The notes under the pieces are model-generated. The model did no database searches, had not been told where the DNA came from, and saw only the letters and a list, made by a program, of their open reading frames with translations. This document shows, one piece after another, positions 31,388-45,232 of a stretch of DNA of 64,000 bases; position 1 is the first letter of the stretch, and every line of letters begins with the position of its first letter. This stretch comes from Margaritifera margaritifera. Taxonomy: Eukaryota; Mollusca; Bivalvia; Unionida; Margaritiferidae. The stretch covers positions 744,001-808,000 of the forward strand of contig JAQPZY010001596.1 of NCBI GenBank assembly GCA_029931535.1. Direction: 5' to 3'. Both the position numbers and the translations under genes were made by a program.

Positions 31388-33500
31388 CTACACGCAACGA
31401 TAAAGGTTCATGTTCTGGTGACCTTAGAAATTCAATGACCACTTATTTTGACGAACCTACTAGATAAAGCGCTTCATTTTGTGTTAGAGACAGTTGGTGT
31501 TAAAAGTGTTATTTTCCGAATGATGTATTTTTCCTTTCGCTTCCACAAATCTGAAAGCTGTAATTTGATTGGTGAAACGAAAGGTCAACAGGTCATAACC
31601 TCGTATCGGTGTCCGTTAGATAGATTTATGTTATAGGTATGAAGATTTATTTTAAAAAAAGAAAGAAAGAAAAACAGATAAAATGAAAAAAAAGTAGAAA
31701 GAAATGTAGGAAGGAAAGATGAAGGAAGTAAATGGAAAGACAAACTCAGAAAATGCTCAATAAATGAAACAATATTTCAGTTATTATTATTATTATTAGT
31801 AGTAATACTAATAGTAGTGGTAGTATCACTTGAATGTAATAACACACAATAATTAATTAATCAGCTTGAAAAATAAACTTTTTTCCATGAAATGCAAATG
31901 CAACAGACAGACAAGTTTAAAGTGCAAGTTTTTATCATGGATTTTCTCACATTTCCATATGTGTAAGACCGAGTTTTCCAGTGCTGAACACCAGTGCAGT
32001 ATTTTCCTAGTCTCAGAATTAACTCCAACTCTTCATAGCTCAGTACAAACCAAATCATTTACACTCTTTATACAGATCCAAACATTTTAAATGGCTTGTT
32101 TGTTTTTTAATGTTTTACCTGTGAAACGAGGCGCCATGCTGGTAATAACCCGTTTTATTATACCTCATAAATGTAGCAGTGCCAATGATTGACGCACAGA
32201 ACGTTACGTGTCACGGAACAACACATAGTGTTTCCCTGTTTTGGTTCCCCCATTTGGAGTCCCTCATTAAATTCTGTTCGAGTTATCTCTTTAATGTGTT
32301 CCGAGTATGTATTAATACCCATAAGTCAACAGCCGCTTTGGCATTCCAAATGACGGTAAATGCCCAATCTATCACCACATTGAGATAGAACTGAGTTACT
32401 GCATTGTAATTATCGGGCTGCATAAAGACCAAAACAAATGCAATGAGAGTTACATTTTGCATATACATGAGGCCTTATGTACACTGCATGTGGAAAGCAT
32501 CATGATACAATGTAATAGAGGCTGCCCTATTGGTCTTCTTCTGGTAAATACCGTCCCAGGACTGAGAGTCATATTACACGCATATCTGTAACCCAATGGC
32601 TATTAAACTTTCGATGTAGAAAGTACAGTTGTGGTCGGTACTGTTAGTAGCTAAGACAATTCCTACACATTCATGTACTACATACTTTGAAATGACTTAT
32701 TTCATTGTTTACATTTCACGTCTTGTCTTCTCTATTCTTTTACTGCATACAGTTCTGTAAATATTAATTCGCCAACCTTTATAATCAGCTCTTCTTTTTT
32801 AACATTCTCGTAAAGATAATGAAAAGTACTTAATATTAGCTAAATATTATAAATATACCTTATATTTATGCACAAATGGGAGATATATTAATTTCGCTTG
32901 TAAGTATGAGAACGATTGTTATTGTAGGATTTGTTTCCGATAGCGTGTGAGAAGGCAACTCCCGCAAGGCAAGATTTGGTTCAATAGAAGAAAATCACAA
33001 CTTTTAAGAAAATTGCAAACTAATTAGATAAGATATATGAGCAGTTACATACTTTATAGAAGCTAGTCCCTTTAGCTCTGTTGGATGTTACGATTGCCAC
33101 TAATTGTGAATGTTAAACTAAGAGTAGCGTAACATATTCAGTGACAGTGAGTGTGACATGTATTCGTGTAAACATCCAATTGTGTTTTTCTGCAGTGTAG
33201 CTAACGGTATGTCGAATAGGTCACGCGTAGGGAAAGAGTTGACACTTATCTGTACAATCAGTTACGTACATATTAGTGGTGCTTTAGTGACATTTTTTGG
33301 CATTTGTTATAAATAGTTATTAATATTGTTTTGTGTGTGACATTTGGACACTGGGTAAGTTGGTGGGTGGGGGTGCTTTAGAAAGCAGAATATAAGGAGG
33401 CGATTTAATGCAGCTAGTAGTCTGCATTGGTCACCAGTTCAAATATTGATTTACTAAACATAGCAAAGGTGATGCAACAAGTGATTTATAAACTATCACG
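31388..33500. other. No gene seen
   Basis: AT-rich. Purine-rich stretch at 31650-31750 and a short (ATT/AGT) region at 31781-31825. Open frames of 60-75 codons show no domain and overlap on both strands. Confidence 0.5.

Positions 33501-33501
<1 letters not shown>

Positions 33502-33578
<77 letters not shown>
33502..33578. repeat. (TA)n(TG)n compound microsatellite
   Basis: TA repeats at 33502-33522 pass directly into TG repeats to 33578. Confidence 0.96.
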
Positions 33579-33580
<2 letters not shown>

Positions 33581-33899
33581 AGCAATGATTTATACGGTTC
33601 GGCTGGTTGGGCTTTGTAATTGTCGTTCTCTGCACATATCAAGTATCTTCAACATCACCTATGTTGTCATAGTGTGATCATTTCAATGGAAAGAAACCAT
33701 GGTAACAGCAGAAATTAACAGACCATGGAGAGGTTGTTACTGTACTCTCCCTCTTTCTGGAGTCTGGAATGGAACCTATAAGCACAAAGATGTGAAGGCG
33801 GTGTGTTACTGCTATACCATTAAGACCTGAAAATGTTTTCATATATGTTAATATTATATGCTCCTGTCATTTACAAGTGAATGTAATTTGACTAAGTAC

Positions 33900-34075
33900 T
33901 AGAGCGAAGGATTCGTAATCCAAGGGTTGTGGGTTCGATACCCTCTTAGGCCAGCCAGGATCAGTTGCTTCGGTGTGTTTCGGAAAAGGCACTTAGCTCC
34001 CATTTCCTTGGAATGATAGGGCCAAAATTGTGTATAAAGTTCTGTTAGAACCACCACAAACAACAGCAACTAAGT
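33900..34075 (+). repeat. tRNA-derived SINE
   Basis: The head has an anticodon-arm-like GGATTCGTAATCC and a box B GGGTTCGATACCC (33931-33943); box A is degraded. The body GGATCAGTTGCTTCGGTGTG and TTGGAATGATAGGG is like the other SINEs here. Confidence 0.7.
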
Positions 34076-37000
34076 ACTAGACTGCTACATTGGACACAAA
34101 CGCCAGTATAATTACTGTCTCGACATTTTTTTTTCATGATTGGTATATGCAAATATGACAATAAGATGTCATTAGTAATAGTTTCCAAAAATCAACTGGG
34201 GATGTGTCCCAGGGAAGGGCTTGGTTACAGATAAACTGCAAGCATCAATGTTAGTCACATGTTTAACTTGATATTATTAGGGTCACTAACTGCATACATA
34301 GATTGATAGTGGTCATCGCAATTATTTACATATTGTGGCTTAAGGTGCAAGTCCCCACAGGGTAGGACTGAAGACAGTGCACAATGTTTGTTTCACACTG
34401 TAATTTGTATATTCGTGGTAATTGATGGCTCACTATCAATAATTCAGAAGTTTCTTGTTCCTTACAAATGTTTCGTGTATTTTGTACACATTAGTAAATA
34501 TGTTACACCTCTTCACAATCCAAGCCCCTTTTTTTTCTTCCCTAAGTATTTCAGTGTCAGTTTATGTCCTTTAACATCACATTCATCACAAATATTCTGC
34601 GTGTTTTGGGAATGGGTTTCCAAATATTTTCTTTCATGAAAGAAACATAAAATGAAAATATCTGACCTCACTCTTACATCTTGTACATTTTGCCTTGAAC
34701 CCATTACAAGGATAATAAGAAAGTGGTTAGAGATTTAAACTCAAGACTCATTCATTAGTAAAGTATGAAAAACTAAACTGTCATTTGTGATCCAGAAGAT
34801 TTAATCTGGTAGAGAGATAAATAGATATACTGATGGCGACATGTACATCATGTACAGAAAGACTTATGGACAGAGAATATTAAAATATTCCCGACTCTTC
34901 TTTTTGGAAATCATCATAATGTTTGGGACTGAAAATTGTCTCATTGCCAATATTATTACCTCACTACATGTACAGTCGTGTCACTGTGTTCATCATAAAA
35001 TGCTGCTCATGGCCAATACAGATCTCCCTACCATTTTAGGAACTACTGTCAAGGTTGTTCAGAACTTACAAAATGTATTTTTTTTTTGCAAGCAGTATGT
35101 GCAGAAAAACAGCTTATGTTCAATATATCCAAGTTTTATACAAAATCCACTTCTCCTTGCCCCTAAATGGAATATTCATAAGTGTCAGTGACATTTCCTT
35201 TTCAGTGCATACAGACTCCATATTGCTGTACACTACATCAAAGTCTGTGGACAAAAAGGTATGGAATTATTTGTAAAAATTGTATTATAAGTTATTCTTT
35301 CACACACTCACTGCTAAGTGTTCCAGGATACTTAATTGAAGAAAATGGGACATCACCATTACCATCATTTTTTTTAGCCATTTCTTCACAATCAGAGTAT
35401 CATCCATAACCCGATGTATTGAATTGTGCATTACCAATGACCCTTAATTAATATCATTCTTCTAAAATGTCAAATTGACAGTTCAATGTTGTGGAGCTAT
35501 TCCTTTCTCTGATTATGTTGGCGTCGCAGAAAACAAACGCACACAAATTTTTCAAAGCATGATCCATTGCACAGACTTTTTCAACTTCCCTGAACTGCAT
35601 ATGGAAAAGGTATGTGCTGTACGACAATACAAGTAGAGTGTTAGACTTTGACCATTGTGTCTCAGTCGACTGTCAAACGCAGAATAACTATACGACCATA
35701 GTCTCCTCCTTCAAGTTTGAGACAAGCATTGTATACTAAATTACTGTGTACATTATTTCACTGTATTGACATTCATGGGGTATCAGACTGGGAAATGTGT
35801 GGCCACAGAGTTTAATTGATACAAACCACACCGAGCACTAATTTCTTAATTGCTGTAATAAATTACTACAAGACAAGGACCTGGCACTACTACAATCGTC
35901 TGTAATTTACACCCTGACGGCTAGACTTTCACATTTATATGGCAGAACCGGTGGATCTACGACTTATCTTCTTATGAGTAGAACCAAACCTTTATTTGGT
36001 ATTGAAATCTCACTCCACACACAGGCATCATATGAGAGCAGATTAATGCTTATATGTTAGGTGGTAGTGTGCGCAGAGAGTAGTTACCCTCTATAATCAT
36101 AGACTAGGTAGCTGCTGTGTCTCATATTTAAAGACACTGATAATTTTACTCGAGAAATTCAATGCAGATATTGTTGAGACTGAGAATTGTTTCTTCGGCA
36201 TTTTCTTTTCTTTTATTTAAAACGACGAGAACGCCCAAAATGTTGAAATATAACTGGACTGGACCACTACATGTTTATCTTTCTTTTTACTTTTCAACAA
36301 TTGTCATAGCAAATATTTATTTTATTACCTTGGTACAAGCTAAGTATACATGAATTTGGGAAAACATCTGGAATTGAATTTAAATCCCCACCTATTTTAT
36401 CAGCTTGAACAAGTAACTATATAAATAAGTTAGTACAGTTGTACAAATTCGGAAATGCTTCATATGGACATATATTGTATTTTTACAATGAACGTTTTAT
36501 TTATTTCACATTCCCGACATTTTTTTCTGTTCATATAAGGTATAATTAGATTATGATTTTCCCAGAAACCCCAACATTTGTCTTGTCGTCCTCCCCCCCC
36601 CCCCCCAAAAAAAAAAAAAAAAAAAAAAAATTTTACCCTTGAAAATAGTAGTGAAATGCTGATATTATGTATGTTGACAAAACCTTTTTACAACATTTGC
36701 ATAATTTTTTAAATCCACTCGTTTAAAGAATGTTCTTTACACACAAGCTCAACAAGCATACGCATCAAGCTGTGAAATATTGATTAGGTACTGAGCAAAC
36801 CTTTGAAATGTTAAAACTCCATGAGATAGACTCTTCTTGAGATAGCACTTTTCAGCTGTTTCGTGAACTGAAAATTGTATCTTTCGTCGTGTGATAAATA
36901 TTATAGATTCTAACAAGGCTCGCCGAAGATATAGTTTCATAAATATGATTCGAAATGAGCATTTATATCCTATCCTAAATATCCTAACTATTCACACGAT

Positions 37001-38440
37001 TTTTTGGACGAGAAATATAAATTCAGATATGTCAGTCAAGAATGGCGACTGATGTCTATCTTTACCCCCAGGAACTTAGCTCTTGGGTCATAATTAGGAA
37101 AGTTTGACAATCCCATCTTATAACCATATCAACACATATTGATACTTCCTAAACATGATCATATCACGTATGACGCTTCAAGGGATTATATCTGGATCAC
37201 AATTCAGAAACAATAACCCTATCTATAAACATTGTCACTGTTAACGGTTTTAGACACAAATTGATAAGTTCAGAGTACACCAATGTGGATTTTTGTATAA
37301 CTTAGAATTTACAATACATTTTTTTGCCGATAGGCTGAAACATTTTAATTATTTTCTTTGCTTCCAAAGCAATAGAGTAGACAAAATAACTGGTATAGTA
37401 TAATATAGACTATTTTACTTTCTCTGAATAATATTATTATGTTCCAATTCATTTTGGCTAAATAGCTGCTTCAGTCTTTTTAACTCCAGTGACATATCAG
37501 AAGGAGGAATATTGTTTTTTTATGTCCGTTCGTACGTTCGTCCCGAATCCATTTTAGTACCTTCCTGACTTGATTCAAATAATATTGCATTTTTGAAGCA
37601 GTGAAATTTCCCATGTTTCTGTTGTAATAGTTGACATATAATGTATATGATAGTTAACACTGATACTTAGAGGAATTAAAAAGAAAAACAAACGTTCACA
37701 ATAATGTCAGAATATTATCCACCACATGAAACAAGAAAAAATGGCAGTCTTCATAAAAGAAGCAAAAGTTAGGATCAGAAATGAGAAAAATAATTTGTAA
37801 AATCAACGTGAAGAACAGCACAAAGAGAAGCGCTTCCAATGACCATTAATAGTCACTCATCACATAAGGTCAAATGACTAATTAATATTTATAGCGGCTA
37901 ATTAGATATGAATCATCCATGCTATTAGTGAAGTTGATTGTCTGTCCTTCAGAGCTGGTTAAATGTCTCTATCTCTTTATCTATACATGTATTCAATATA
38001 TGTATTGTTTTAAGACCCTTCCATATAACTGCCCGTAAAATACAAATCAAGAAAGAAATCAAAATATAAAAAAATAGTTTACTGCATGCACTCAACCAGA
38101 GATGCCAACAATTTCTACTTGTCATCCAAAGGTACCAAAATACTACACAAAATGGCTTTTTTTCCAAACTTGCTTTTCTTATAACATTTGTATTCCCTTG
38201 TGCACTTTGTCTGCTGCAAATATAGTGAAGTTTTGCATGTAATGAATGTTTCAGTGATTATGAATTGCATATAAGCAACAACAGCTATTTATACTTTTTT
38301 TGAAATGATTAAAGTTTGTTTCCAGAAATTTCGTCTTTCCCGATTATGTGTTGCTGGGTTACCAAAGGAGAAATGTTGATCTGGCTCAGTTATTTTGGAG
38401 ATGAAGTTAGAAAAATCGCTTATATTTGAACACCTATCTC
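34076..38440. other. Long stretch without a supported gene
   Basis: AT-rich sequence with scattered frames up to 116 codons (34841-35191) but no domain or convincing splice structure. A C/A homopolymer pair lies at 36592-36630. A 57-codon frame ending near 35636 is followed by GTATGT and was considered as an exon but not recognised. Confidence 0.45.
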
Positions 38441-38442
38441 AT

Positions 38443-38772
38443 TTATTAGTATAAATCCAATCTGATTTATTTGTATAAATCCAATTTAATTTATTGGTAT
38501 AAATCCAATCTAATTTATTGGTATAAATCCAATCTGATGTATTGATATAAATCCAATCTGATTTATTGGTATAAATCCAATCTAATTTATTGGTATAAAT
38601 CCAATCTAAGTTATTGGTATAAATCCAATCTGATTTATTGGTATAAATCCAATCTAATTTATTGGTATAAATCCAATCTGATTTATTGGTATAAATCCAA
38701 TCTAATTTATTGGTATAAATCCAATCTAATTTATTGGTATAAATCCAATCTGATTTTTTGGTATAAATCCAT
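38443..38772. repeat. Minisatellite, 24-bp unit, ~14 copies, with dyad
   Basis: Unit TTTATTGGTATAAATCCAAT then CTAA or CTGA. Each unit has inverted arms ATTGG and CCAAT around TATAAAT. Confidence 0.95.
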
Positions 38773-39439
38773 TCAGCACTATCTGTATGAACTGAAAGAA
38801 CCTGATGCCTGCATGCTTCCTGTGCAGTTTAATCCAAGGTTGTACTGTGTTCACAGAAAGACGTCATTTAGAGATTTTTCTATTTCTTGTAACGGCTACA
38901 AGATTTGATAACTGATTGTTAGCATTTGCAATGGTGACTATCCCAAAATGATGCAGGTTCATCGTATAAATGTTAAAAGATGGGAGCCATATGTGTTGCC
39001 AAACCACATTTGTATTGCCTAATTCAGATGAACACGATTGACGAAGTTTGTGACTGGACGCGCAAGGCCTGTTTCTCAGCACAAATCTCCAGCTTAAATT
39101 CTAATTCCGAAAATGTTGGCACTCTGCAACTAGCATTATAAAAAAGTTTCAATCATGGAATACATAGCATACATATGTTTCTGACTTTGGATTTTCTGCT
39201 CGCATGCTCAGTTTTAATGATGCATATATACTCAATACACATATATATATATATATAGTGGCCGTCTTTAAATATTGTTACATTGCTAAAAGACTTTTGC
39301 GAGATATAGCTGGGCCTAAATAAATGACAGCCATGGTGACCATATTTAAAACGCTGTTGTCTCTACTGTCTTCAATGAAGTGGAGTATACAATAATAGTC
39401 TTCTTATGGTATCTATTTAGTTATAAATAAAAATTACGA

Positions 39440-39606
39440 TAATCAGACCTCTGATATGTCCACAATGGCTGTTTTTGGAAGTCTTATTTTGCTACTTTCT
39501 ATGATATGCTAGTCAGAAATAAATATCAGACCTCTGATATGTCCACAATGGCTGTTTTTGGAAGTCTTATTTTGCTACTTTCTATGATATGCAGTTTGTC
39601 AGAAAT
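39440..39606. repeat. Tandem duplication of ~83 bp
   Basis: ATCAGACCTCTGATATGTCC then ACAATGGCTGTTTTTGGAAG and onwards to CTATGATATGC occurs twice back to back, nearly identical, followed by TAGTCAGAAATA or AGTTTGTCAGAAATA. Confidence 0.93.
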
Positions 39607-40599
39607 AACAATGGTGTTAATCTGACCTAACAAAATAGTTGCCTCTGTGGCCATCTTGAAAATCTTTATGTAACTTCTCCCGAACAGATAGTCGAATCAA
39701 CATGGGATTTTCACTAAAACACTTCTTGGAGTATATAAATGGTTATAAATGAAAACGTTCTCGATAAGACCGCCCCAAATTGCTGAAATATTGGTCATTG
39801 TAAAAAGTTTGTTATACCTATTTTTCTATTTTCTACAACTTTTGTTACCAAATTGGCATGTTGGACTAAAATAAATAAAAGTACAGAATAACCGGTCTTA
39901 TCTTGAATGCATGGAAATTCTTTAGGATCAGTGGAACTTTAATCTTTCTGAAGAACTGTTGTTTTCATTAATATTAGCTAATGTATGCACTTAAGAATGA
40001 ATTGCAAATGATGATTATATTTCTTTTAACTGTAGTTATAGGTACAACCTAAAAAATGATTACTTCAGACTGTACAAAGAATTACACACAATGCAATATC
40101 TAAAGTCTTTCAGTTTTCTTAGGATGACCTTGAGTTCTTGTGCAGAATATTTAGAACATGCACTGTTAGGATTTTAATAATCAGCCAGTTACCTGAAATA
40201 TCGACTTGATTTCTAAACTGTGTTGTGAAATTTAGAAATTTCCTTTTATTATACATGTAAATGTACTTGAAATTCTGAGCATGTTTTGTTATGATAATAC
40301 TCCCACGATTTTGCACCCATTTTTGTATACCAGTAATTAGGAAAATGTTAAAACATTTAGGCTGGTAAAAGATAAATTTGCTTAAACGTAATGTTCACAT
40401 TTATGAAGCAGTCATGTATCCAGTAATGTGCTGTATACACTTACAACAGTAACAAAATTGCGGTACCTTTTTAACCTAGGCTTTTAATTTTAATAATGTC
40501 ATACATCAGGACTCTCACCTAAGTTTTTTTTTTTTGAGATTTAGAAGTCATGAAAATGGAAGAATAAGAAGAGTAGGTTGGTTGTTTTTTTAATAGAAA

Positions 40600-41110
40600 A
40601 TTTGTGTGTTAGTGGTCGATAGTTTTTAGTACCATTTTTAGTGTTAGTGGCCAATGGTTTCTCATAAACTTGTGAGTGACAGTAGCTGATAATGTTTCAC
40701 AATAAATCTTTGGGGGTTAGTAGTGGTTTACAGTTTTTCATAACATTTTAGGGTTTAGTGGCTTACGGTTTTCATAAATTTTGAGTGACAGTGGCCTACG
40801 GTGAATCATACTATTTTAGGTTTTAGTGGCCTACTGTTTGTGATAAAATATTGAGTGACAGTTGCCTACGGTGTTTCATAAAATTTAGGTGTTAGTGGTC
40901 TTCGACTTCCATAAAATTTAGGTGCTAGTGGTCTTCGACTTCCATAAAATTTAGGTGTTAGTGGTCTTCGACTTCCATAAAATTTAGGTGTTAGTCGTCC
41001 ACGGTGTTCATATAATTTTTAGTGACGGTGGTCTACAGTTTTTCATAAAATTTAGATGTTAGTGACTTACAGTTTTTCGTAAATTTTGAGTGACAGTTGG
41101 CTAAGGCTGT
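40600..41110. repeat. Degenerate ~33-40-bp tandem repeat
   Basis: Repeated theme: TTAGTGGTC, then a C/T-rich piece, then CATAAAATTTAGGTG. Copies at 40880-40990 (GTCTTCGACTTCCATAAAAT) are near identical; outer copies are diverged. Confidence 0.85.
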
Positions 41111-41542
41111 TCATTCATACATTGTTTGGGGCTGGACAAAACCGATTCATTACCATTAGTACGTGGTAAATGGCCCTGGACGTATTCCTATAGCACTGGC
41201 TCAGAACGCACAGTTTTCAACTTGGGAAAAAAGGAGGAACTTCAGTCGCAAAGTGCTTTCAAACATTATTTTTTACCGAATTTTTCAAACATGGTCAAAA
41301 CAAAAGCACAAATGGGTCAAAAATGTATTTTAATGTACAGGTGGCCAGGACTTACGATTTTCGAACTACTAACTTGCCCCGCAGTTCGACCATTTAACTG
41401 CTTGAAACAAAGGAAACATATCAGATTTCGGCAATCATGCCGATGTATATGGCGACCCAAAATTTTGTCCCGGATAACATCAATTGTACAGTTATGATCC
41501 AAAGAGTAACGATAACGTGCTTCCAAAATGAAGAATGAGATG

Positions 41543-41543
<1 letters not shown>
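41110..41543 (+). other. Open segment of unknown origin
   Basis: A 123-codon plus-strand frame (41126-41497) starts MGLDKTDSLPLVRGKWPW. No domain recognised. It runs straight into an (ATGT)n tract and a SINE tail, which suggests repetitive DNA rather than a gene. Confidence 0.25.
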
Positions 41544-41573
<30 letters not shown>

Positions 41574-41587
41574 TGTATGTATGTATG

Positions 41588-41618
<31 letters not shown>

Positions 41619-41665
41619 TAGCGTTTAACGGCACTTCAGCAAAATAATGGCTATATGCTACCAAT
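41544..41665 (-). repeat. (ATGT)n microsatellite attached to a SINE tail
   Basis: About 18 copies of ATGT (41544-41616) abut a minus-strand SINE end that reads GCTGAAGTGCCGTTAAACGC on that strand. The microsatellite therefore sits exactly at the SINE 3' end. Confidence 0.8.
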
Positions 41666-41764
41666 TAAAAGTAAACTTCTAAAAATGTAAAAACGAAGAA
41701 GTTAAGAAAATACCTTGGAAGGTAAACCCAATCAAACAAAGATGAAGAGGGAGACTGGGTTATG

Positions 41765-41950
41765 CTATTCTTGATTTAAACCGTCTGGTCTGAGAGTTCT
41801 GAGGCTCCGAATCCAATACGTTTCCTGTGCACTTCTGGTTTCGATGTACCAGTTTTGATTGTGGGCTATTCCAATCACGATAAGGCAACTGACATGGTGG
41901 CCAGGGTAAAAAGGCAATGTTCTGCAACGGGGATTCTAGCAATTTTTTTT
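41765..41950 (-). pseudogene. Penelope-like element, C-terminal GIY-YIG-region fragment
   Basis: On the minus strand a frame ends ETYWIRSLRTLRPDGLNQE followed by TAG (41772). The preceding residues in that frame include IGIAHNQNWY and, in a shifted frame, VAEH. The closing pattern E-x-YWI-x-x-L-x-T-x-x-P-x-GLN is characteristic of the end of GIY-YIG-bearing Penelope-like retroelements. The fragment is cut off on its N-terminal side by a (TA)n tract at 41960-42025. Confidence 0.6.
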
Positions 41951-41956
41951 ACCAGT

Positions 41957-41959
<3 letters not shown>

Positions 41960-42025
<66 letters not shown>
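41960..42025. repeat. (TA)n microsatellite
   Basis: 66 bp of TA directly beside the Penelope-like fragment. Confidence 0.97.
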
Positions 42026-42028
<3 letters not shown>

Positions 42029-42169
42029 TCCTCCTGTTTAATATTTTTGGTCGCCATACATAATGGATTGAATTAATTTTGCATGTTATTAAATAGATGA
42101 CATTTTGTGCTTGACATGTGATGGTGCTGTTATGAATACTGAGGTTTTCACGCGTTACCGTGCTTGATT

Positions 42170-42350
42170 GCTTTGGCTTGGTGTTTTACTGCACATCAAT
42201 AAAGAATGGTTATTAAGTGCAGAGACAATTAGAGTAAAGCCCAAGGACACACAATGATAGCCAACTCAGATTGATCTGTAGGTAGGATTCGAGCCCGCAC
42301 CTTTCGGTCGCGAGTCCGGCATGCTAACCACTGAACCATCGCAGCTTCGT
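42170..42350 (-). repeat. tRNA-derived SINE
   Basis: Read on the minus strand: GATGGTTCAGTGGTTAGCAT (box A), GACTCGCGACCGAAAGGTGC, then GGCTCGAATCC (box B), then a body with GAGTTGGCTATCATTGTGTG. Same family layout as at 49470 and 58190. It is a SINE head, not a functional tRNA, because no acceptor stem closes. Confidence 0.8.
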
Positions 42351-44273
42351 ACTGTGCTGTAGAAATCGCTAGTTTTTATCATGTTTTGCTATGTCTTGCA
42401 TTTTATTTTATCCCCACACGGTTCGGAAGATCCATTTGTAGTCTGGTTTGTGAGAGGTTTTAAGTTTGCTCTTACTATGATGTCTTTCAAATTGTTTGAG
42501 CTTAAGATGTTAGGTGATGTTCATATAATATAAATAAAATAATATATATTCATTACTTTGGAAAGACACATTAGGAAATAAGGGAAAAATAATTGTGTAT
42601 AGGATTTTTAATGTTCCCATTGTTTTTTGCTTTCTTCAGGTAATAAAATATATGTACATATATGCTAAATTCCATACATCAGTAATTTCAAACATGGAGA
42701 TGTGCTGTAACCTTGCTTAACACAATAGAAGAAGCATAACATATATATGATCTTCTGTTTGTGGTAAATATAAACCCCACATGATGCTATTGAACATTTT
42801 AGACAGTTCCTGTCTGTCTCTCTAATTTTCCTTGCAAATTAATTTTGTTTGATCTATTTTCACCCAGGTCAACTCCACAAAATGAAGCGTTGTGCGTCAT
42901 ATTTTGTTTAATCACGCTTTATCAACTGAAAGAGAAGTCCACAGTAGAAACACTCTTACCTCTGTTGTAAAGATTCTCACTTCCGACGTGTATTTATAAT
43001 GTCACAATCGCGTGTCAAATCCACGGAATTTCATCTCGTCATATTATCATAGCAACCAAAGTATTCAGAATGAGCGAAAGTGGCATCTGGTTGGTCGTTC
43101 GATATCAGGGCTTGTCCAAATGGCCCGTTTAGAGTCACAAAAATGTATTTATATACGTCAATGATATATAACACCCTAAAGACATTACTTAAGTTTTCAT
43201 CTTCTGAGGTATCAAAGAGGCAGAATCTCCATGGAACTGTATTTTCCATTTAAAAGGCCAATATTTATCGTTATTGACATTGAAATCCTTTGCATTTGTC
43301 ATTTTTGCTATAACATATAGTCCTCATCCCATCACTGTAGATACCTTCAGTCTGCTATTATCTTTCCTAAAGACTGGCTGCGTGCCTGGTACAATAAACC
43401 TGGAACATAGCACTAGTCGGTCTTGCTTCAGTGTGTAAAAGTACACCCGTTTGAACAGGTTTGCATTTTGCCTTGAAAATGACGACGAGCTATCGTGCGT
43501 CACTGCCCTTGGACCAACACAATATGTAACGTGTCAACTAATTCCATGTCAGTGAGATCTACTTCGCCCGAGCAATACACAAAATGAGCTGGTCAACTCC
43601 CGATAAAACTTGTAGGATTTAATGCACAAAGGTGAGCTAACGTGTGCAGAAAGTGAAATAGATCTTTAAGTCATAGTAATAAATGTATCGTCATGAATGG
43701 TTATACATTAAACAGAAAGCAAATAATTGTTGTCTGACGCCATACCTGTGGTGAAATCATGGCCACTAGATCCTCAGCTAAGAGCAAATGGTCCCCATTA
43801 AGAGGTTGAATGTAAACTCAGGGTCCATTAGTTAGTCCAAAAGGTATAGTCGTGAGAGAAGAAACGGTTGTGTGCAAATTATACTATTTATTATACAGTG
43901 TTTCCATTTAGATGTTTTAAAAAAAGTAATAATAATCATTCCTATTCCTGTTCATGTTATATTCCAGTAACCTTTCTTGCAGAAAGCAAACATGACATAA
44001 TTGTACCGTAGAAAGATGCAGTAGCTATATATAGCTATATATGTAGATCTCGGCATCGGCTTTGACAGAATATCCGGTTAGACATGGAGAATGGGTTGGG
44101 GGAATGTTCAAGTCCAAGTCCGACTGCATCTCTACTCCTGCCAACCATCCCATCCCTTTTGGTATTTAGTAATCAAAACAAATCACATGCCTCGTGCGGT
44201 CTGCATTGATCAAGGCCCCCTTCAATTTTTGGAGATAAGTTGGGGTAGGTAGTCAGACAGACAGACCAACAGT

Positions 44274-44321
<48 letters not shown>

Positions 44322-44358
44322 ATATATATATATACTATAGATAGATAGGCTGACTGAT

Positions 44359-44442
<84 letters not shown>

Positions 44443-45226
44443 TACCATTATAATACCATTATAACTTGATTGCTGATTGACTCATCACATTTTTCGACAG
44501 GAGCTATAACCACTGAGGTAAATAATTATCTTCCTGAGAGTGTACTAGTTTACCAAAAAGTATGCAAAAATAACTTATCGGTCATAAAAAACCGCAAAAA
44601 ACTAAGTGTAAAATATCTGTTTTCTATGTGTATGTATGACATAAAGCACGGCTAATGCAAAACACGGTTAATATTATGATTAGATCATCTTTATTATGTC
44701 ACCTTACAATATTTGCTATTGAACGAGAAACATCAAATTACCTACAGCCATTAATGGTTTTAGAACACAATTTGAGAGAATATAGCATGCGTGGTCAACA
44801 GTGGCTATAGAAGAGTGTCAATCATTTTCTTTATTGAGTTCTAAATATGTCAGCTTAAATAAAATACGAGGGGTTTACTATGATAAAATGTCTACCTCAA
44901 CAACACTAAATTAAAATTAAAATTTATTTAAAATAAATGCGATTAAAATTTGATAGTCCTGTCTGAAGATGGATTTGAAACCAATAACTCTTTCCATTTT
45001 CAATAAAGAAAAATATAAACATGTCATTTGTGTGTAAATAAGAAACAATACATGTTAACTTGTGTAGCCTTCTTCTTGGTTTATTTAGAATGTCATGATA
45101 CAGAGGGTTTGAATAAATGTATAAAGAACAGTGTTTCAAACTAGATTCAATAAACTCTGGAAATGATCAAAGTTTCTTCAATATACCGGACATGGATAAA
45201 TATCTGCGGCATAGAAGTAGCAAAAA
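42351..45226. other. Intergenic stretch downstream of the vWA gene
   Basis: AT-rich. On the minus strand TATAAATA (42991-42998) is followed by a GTAAGAG donor-like site at 42959, only about 40 nt on; no coding exon could be linked to it. Frames at 43031-43249, 44470-44655 and 44924-45139 are unrecognised. Confidence 0.4.
44276..44436. repeat. Compound (TA)n / (GA)n microsatellite
   Basis: TA runs at 44276-44335 and 44361-44394, then GA to 44436. Confidence 0.96.
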
Positions 45227-45232
45227 TTTATT
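45227..45232 (-). promoter_or_regulatory. Candidate poly(A) signal of the vWA gene
   Basis: AATAAA on the minus strand about 270 nt past the stop codon. It is the nearest match to the consensus in the expected direction. Confidence 0.35.

Noticed and set aside
34841..35276. 116- and 73-codon plus-strand ORFs as genes
   Set aside because: Overlapping frames, no domain, T-run in the middle and no splice context.
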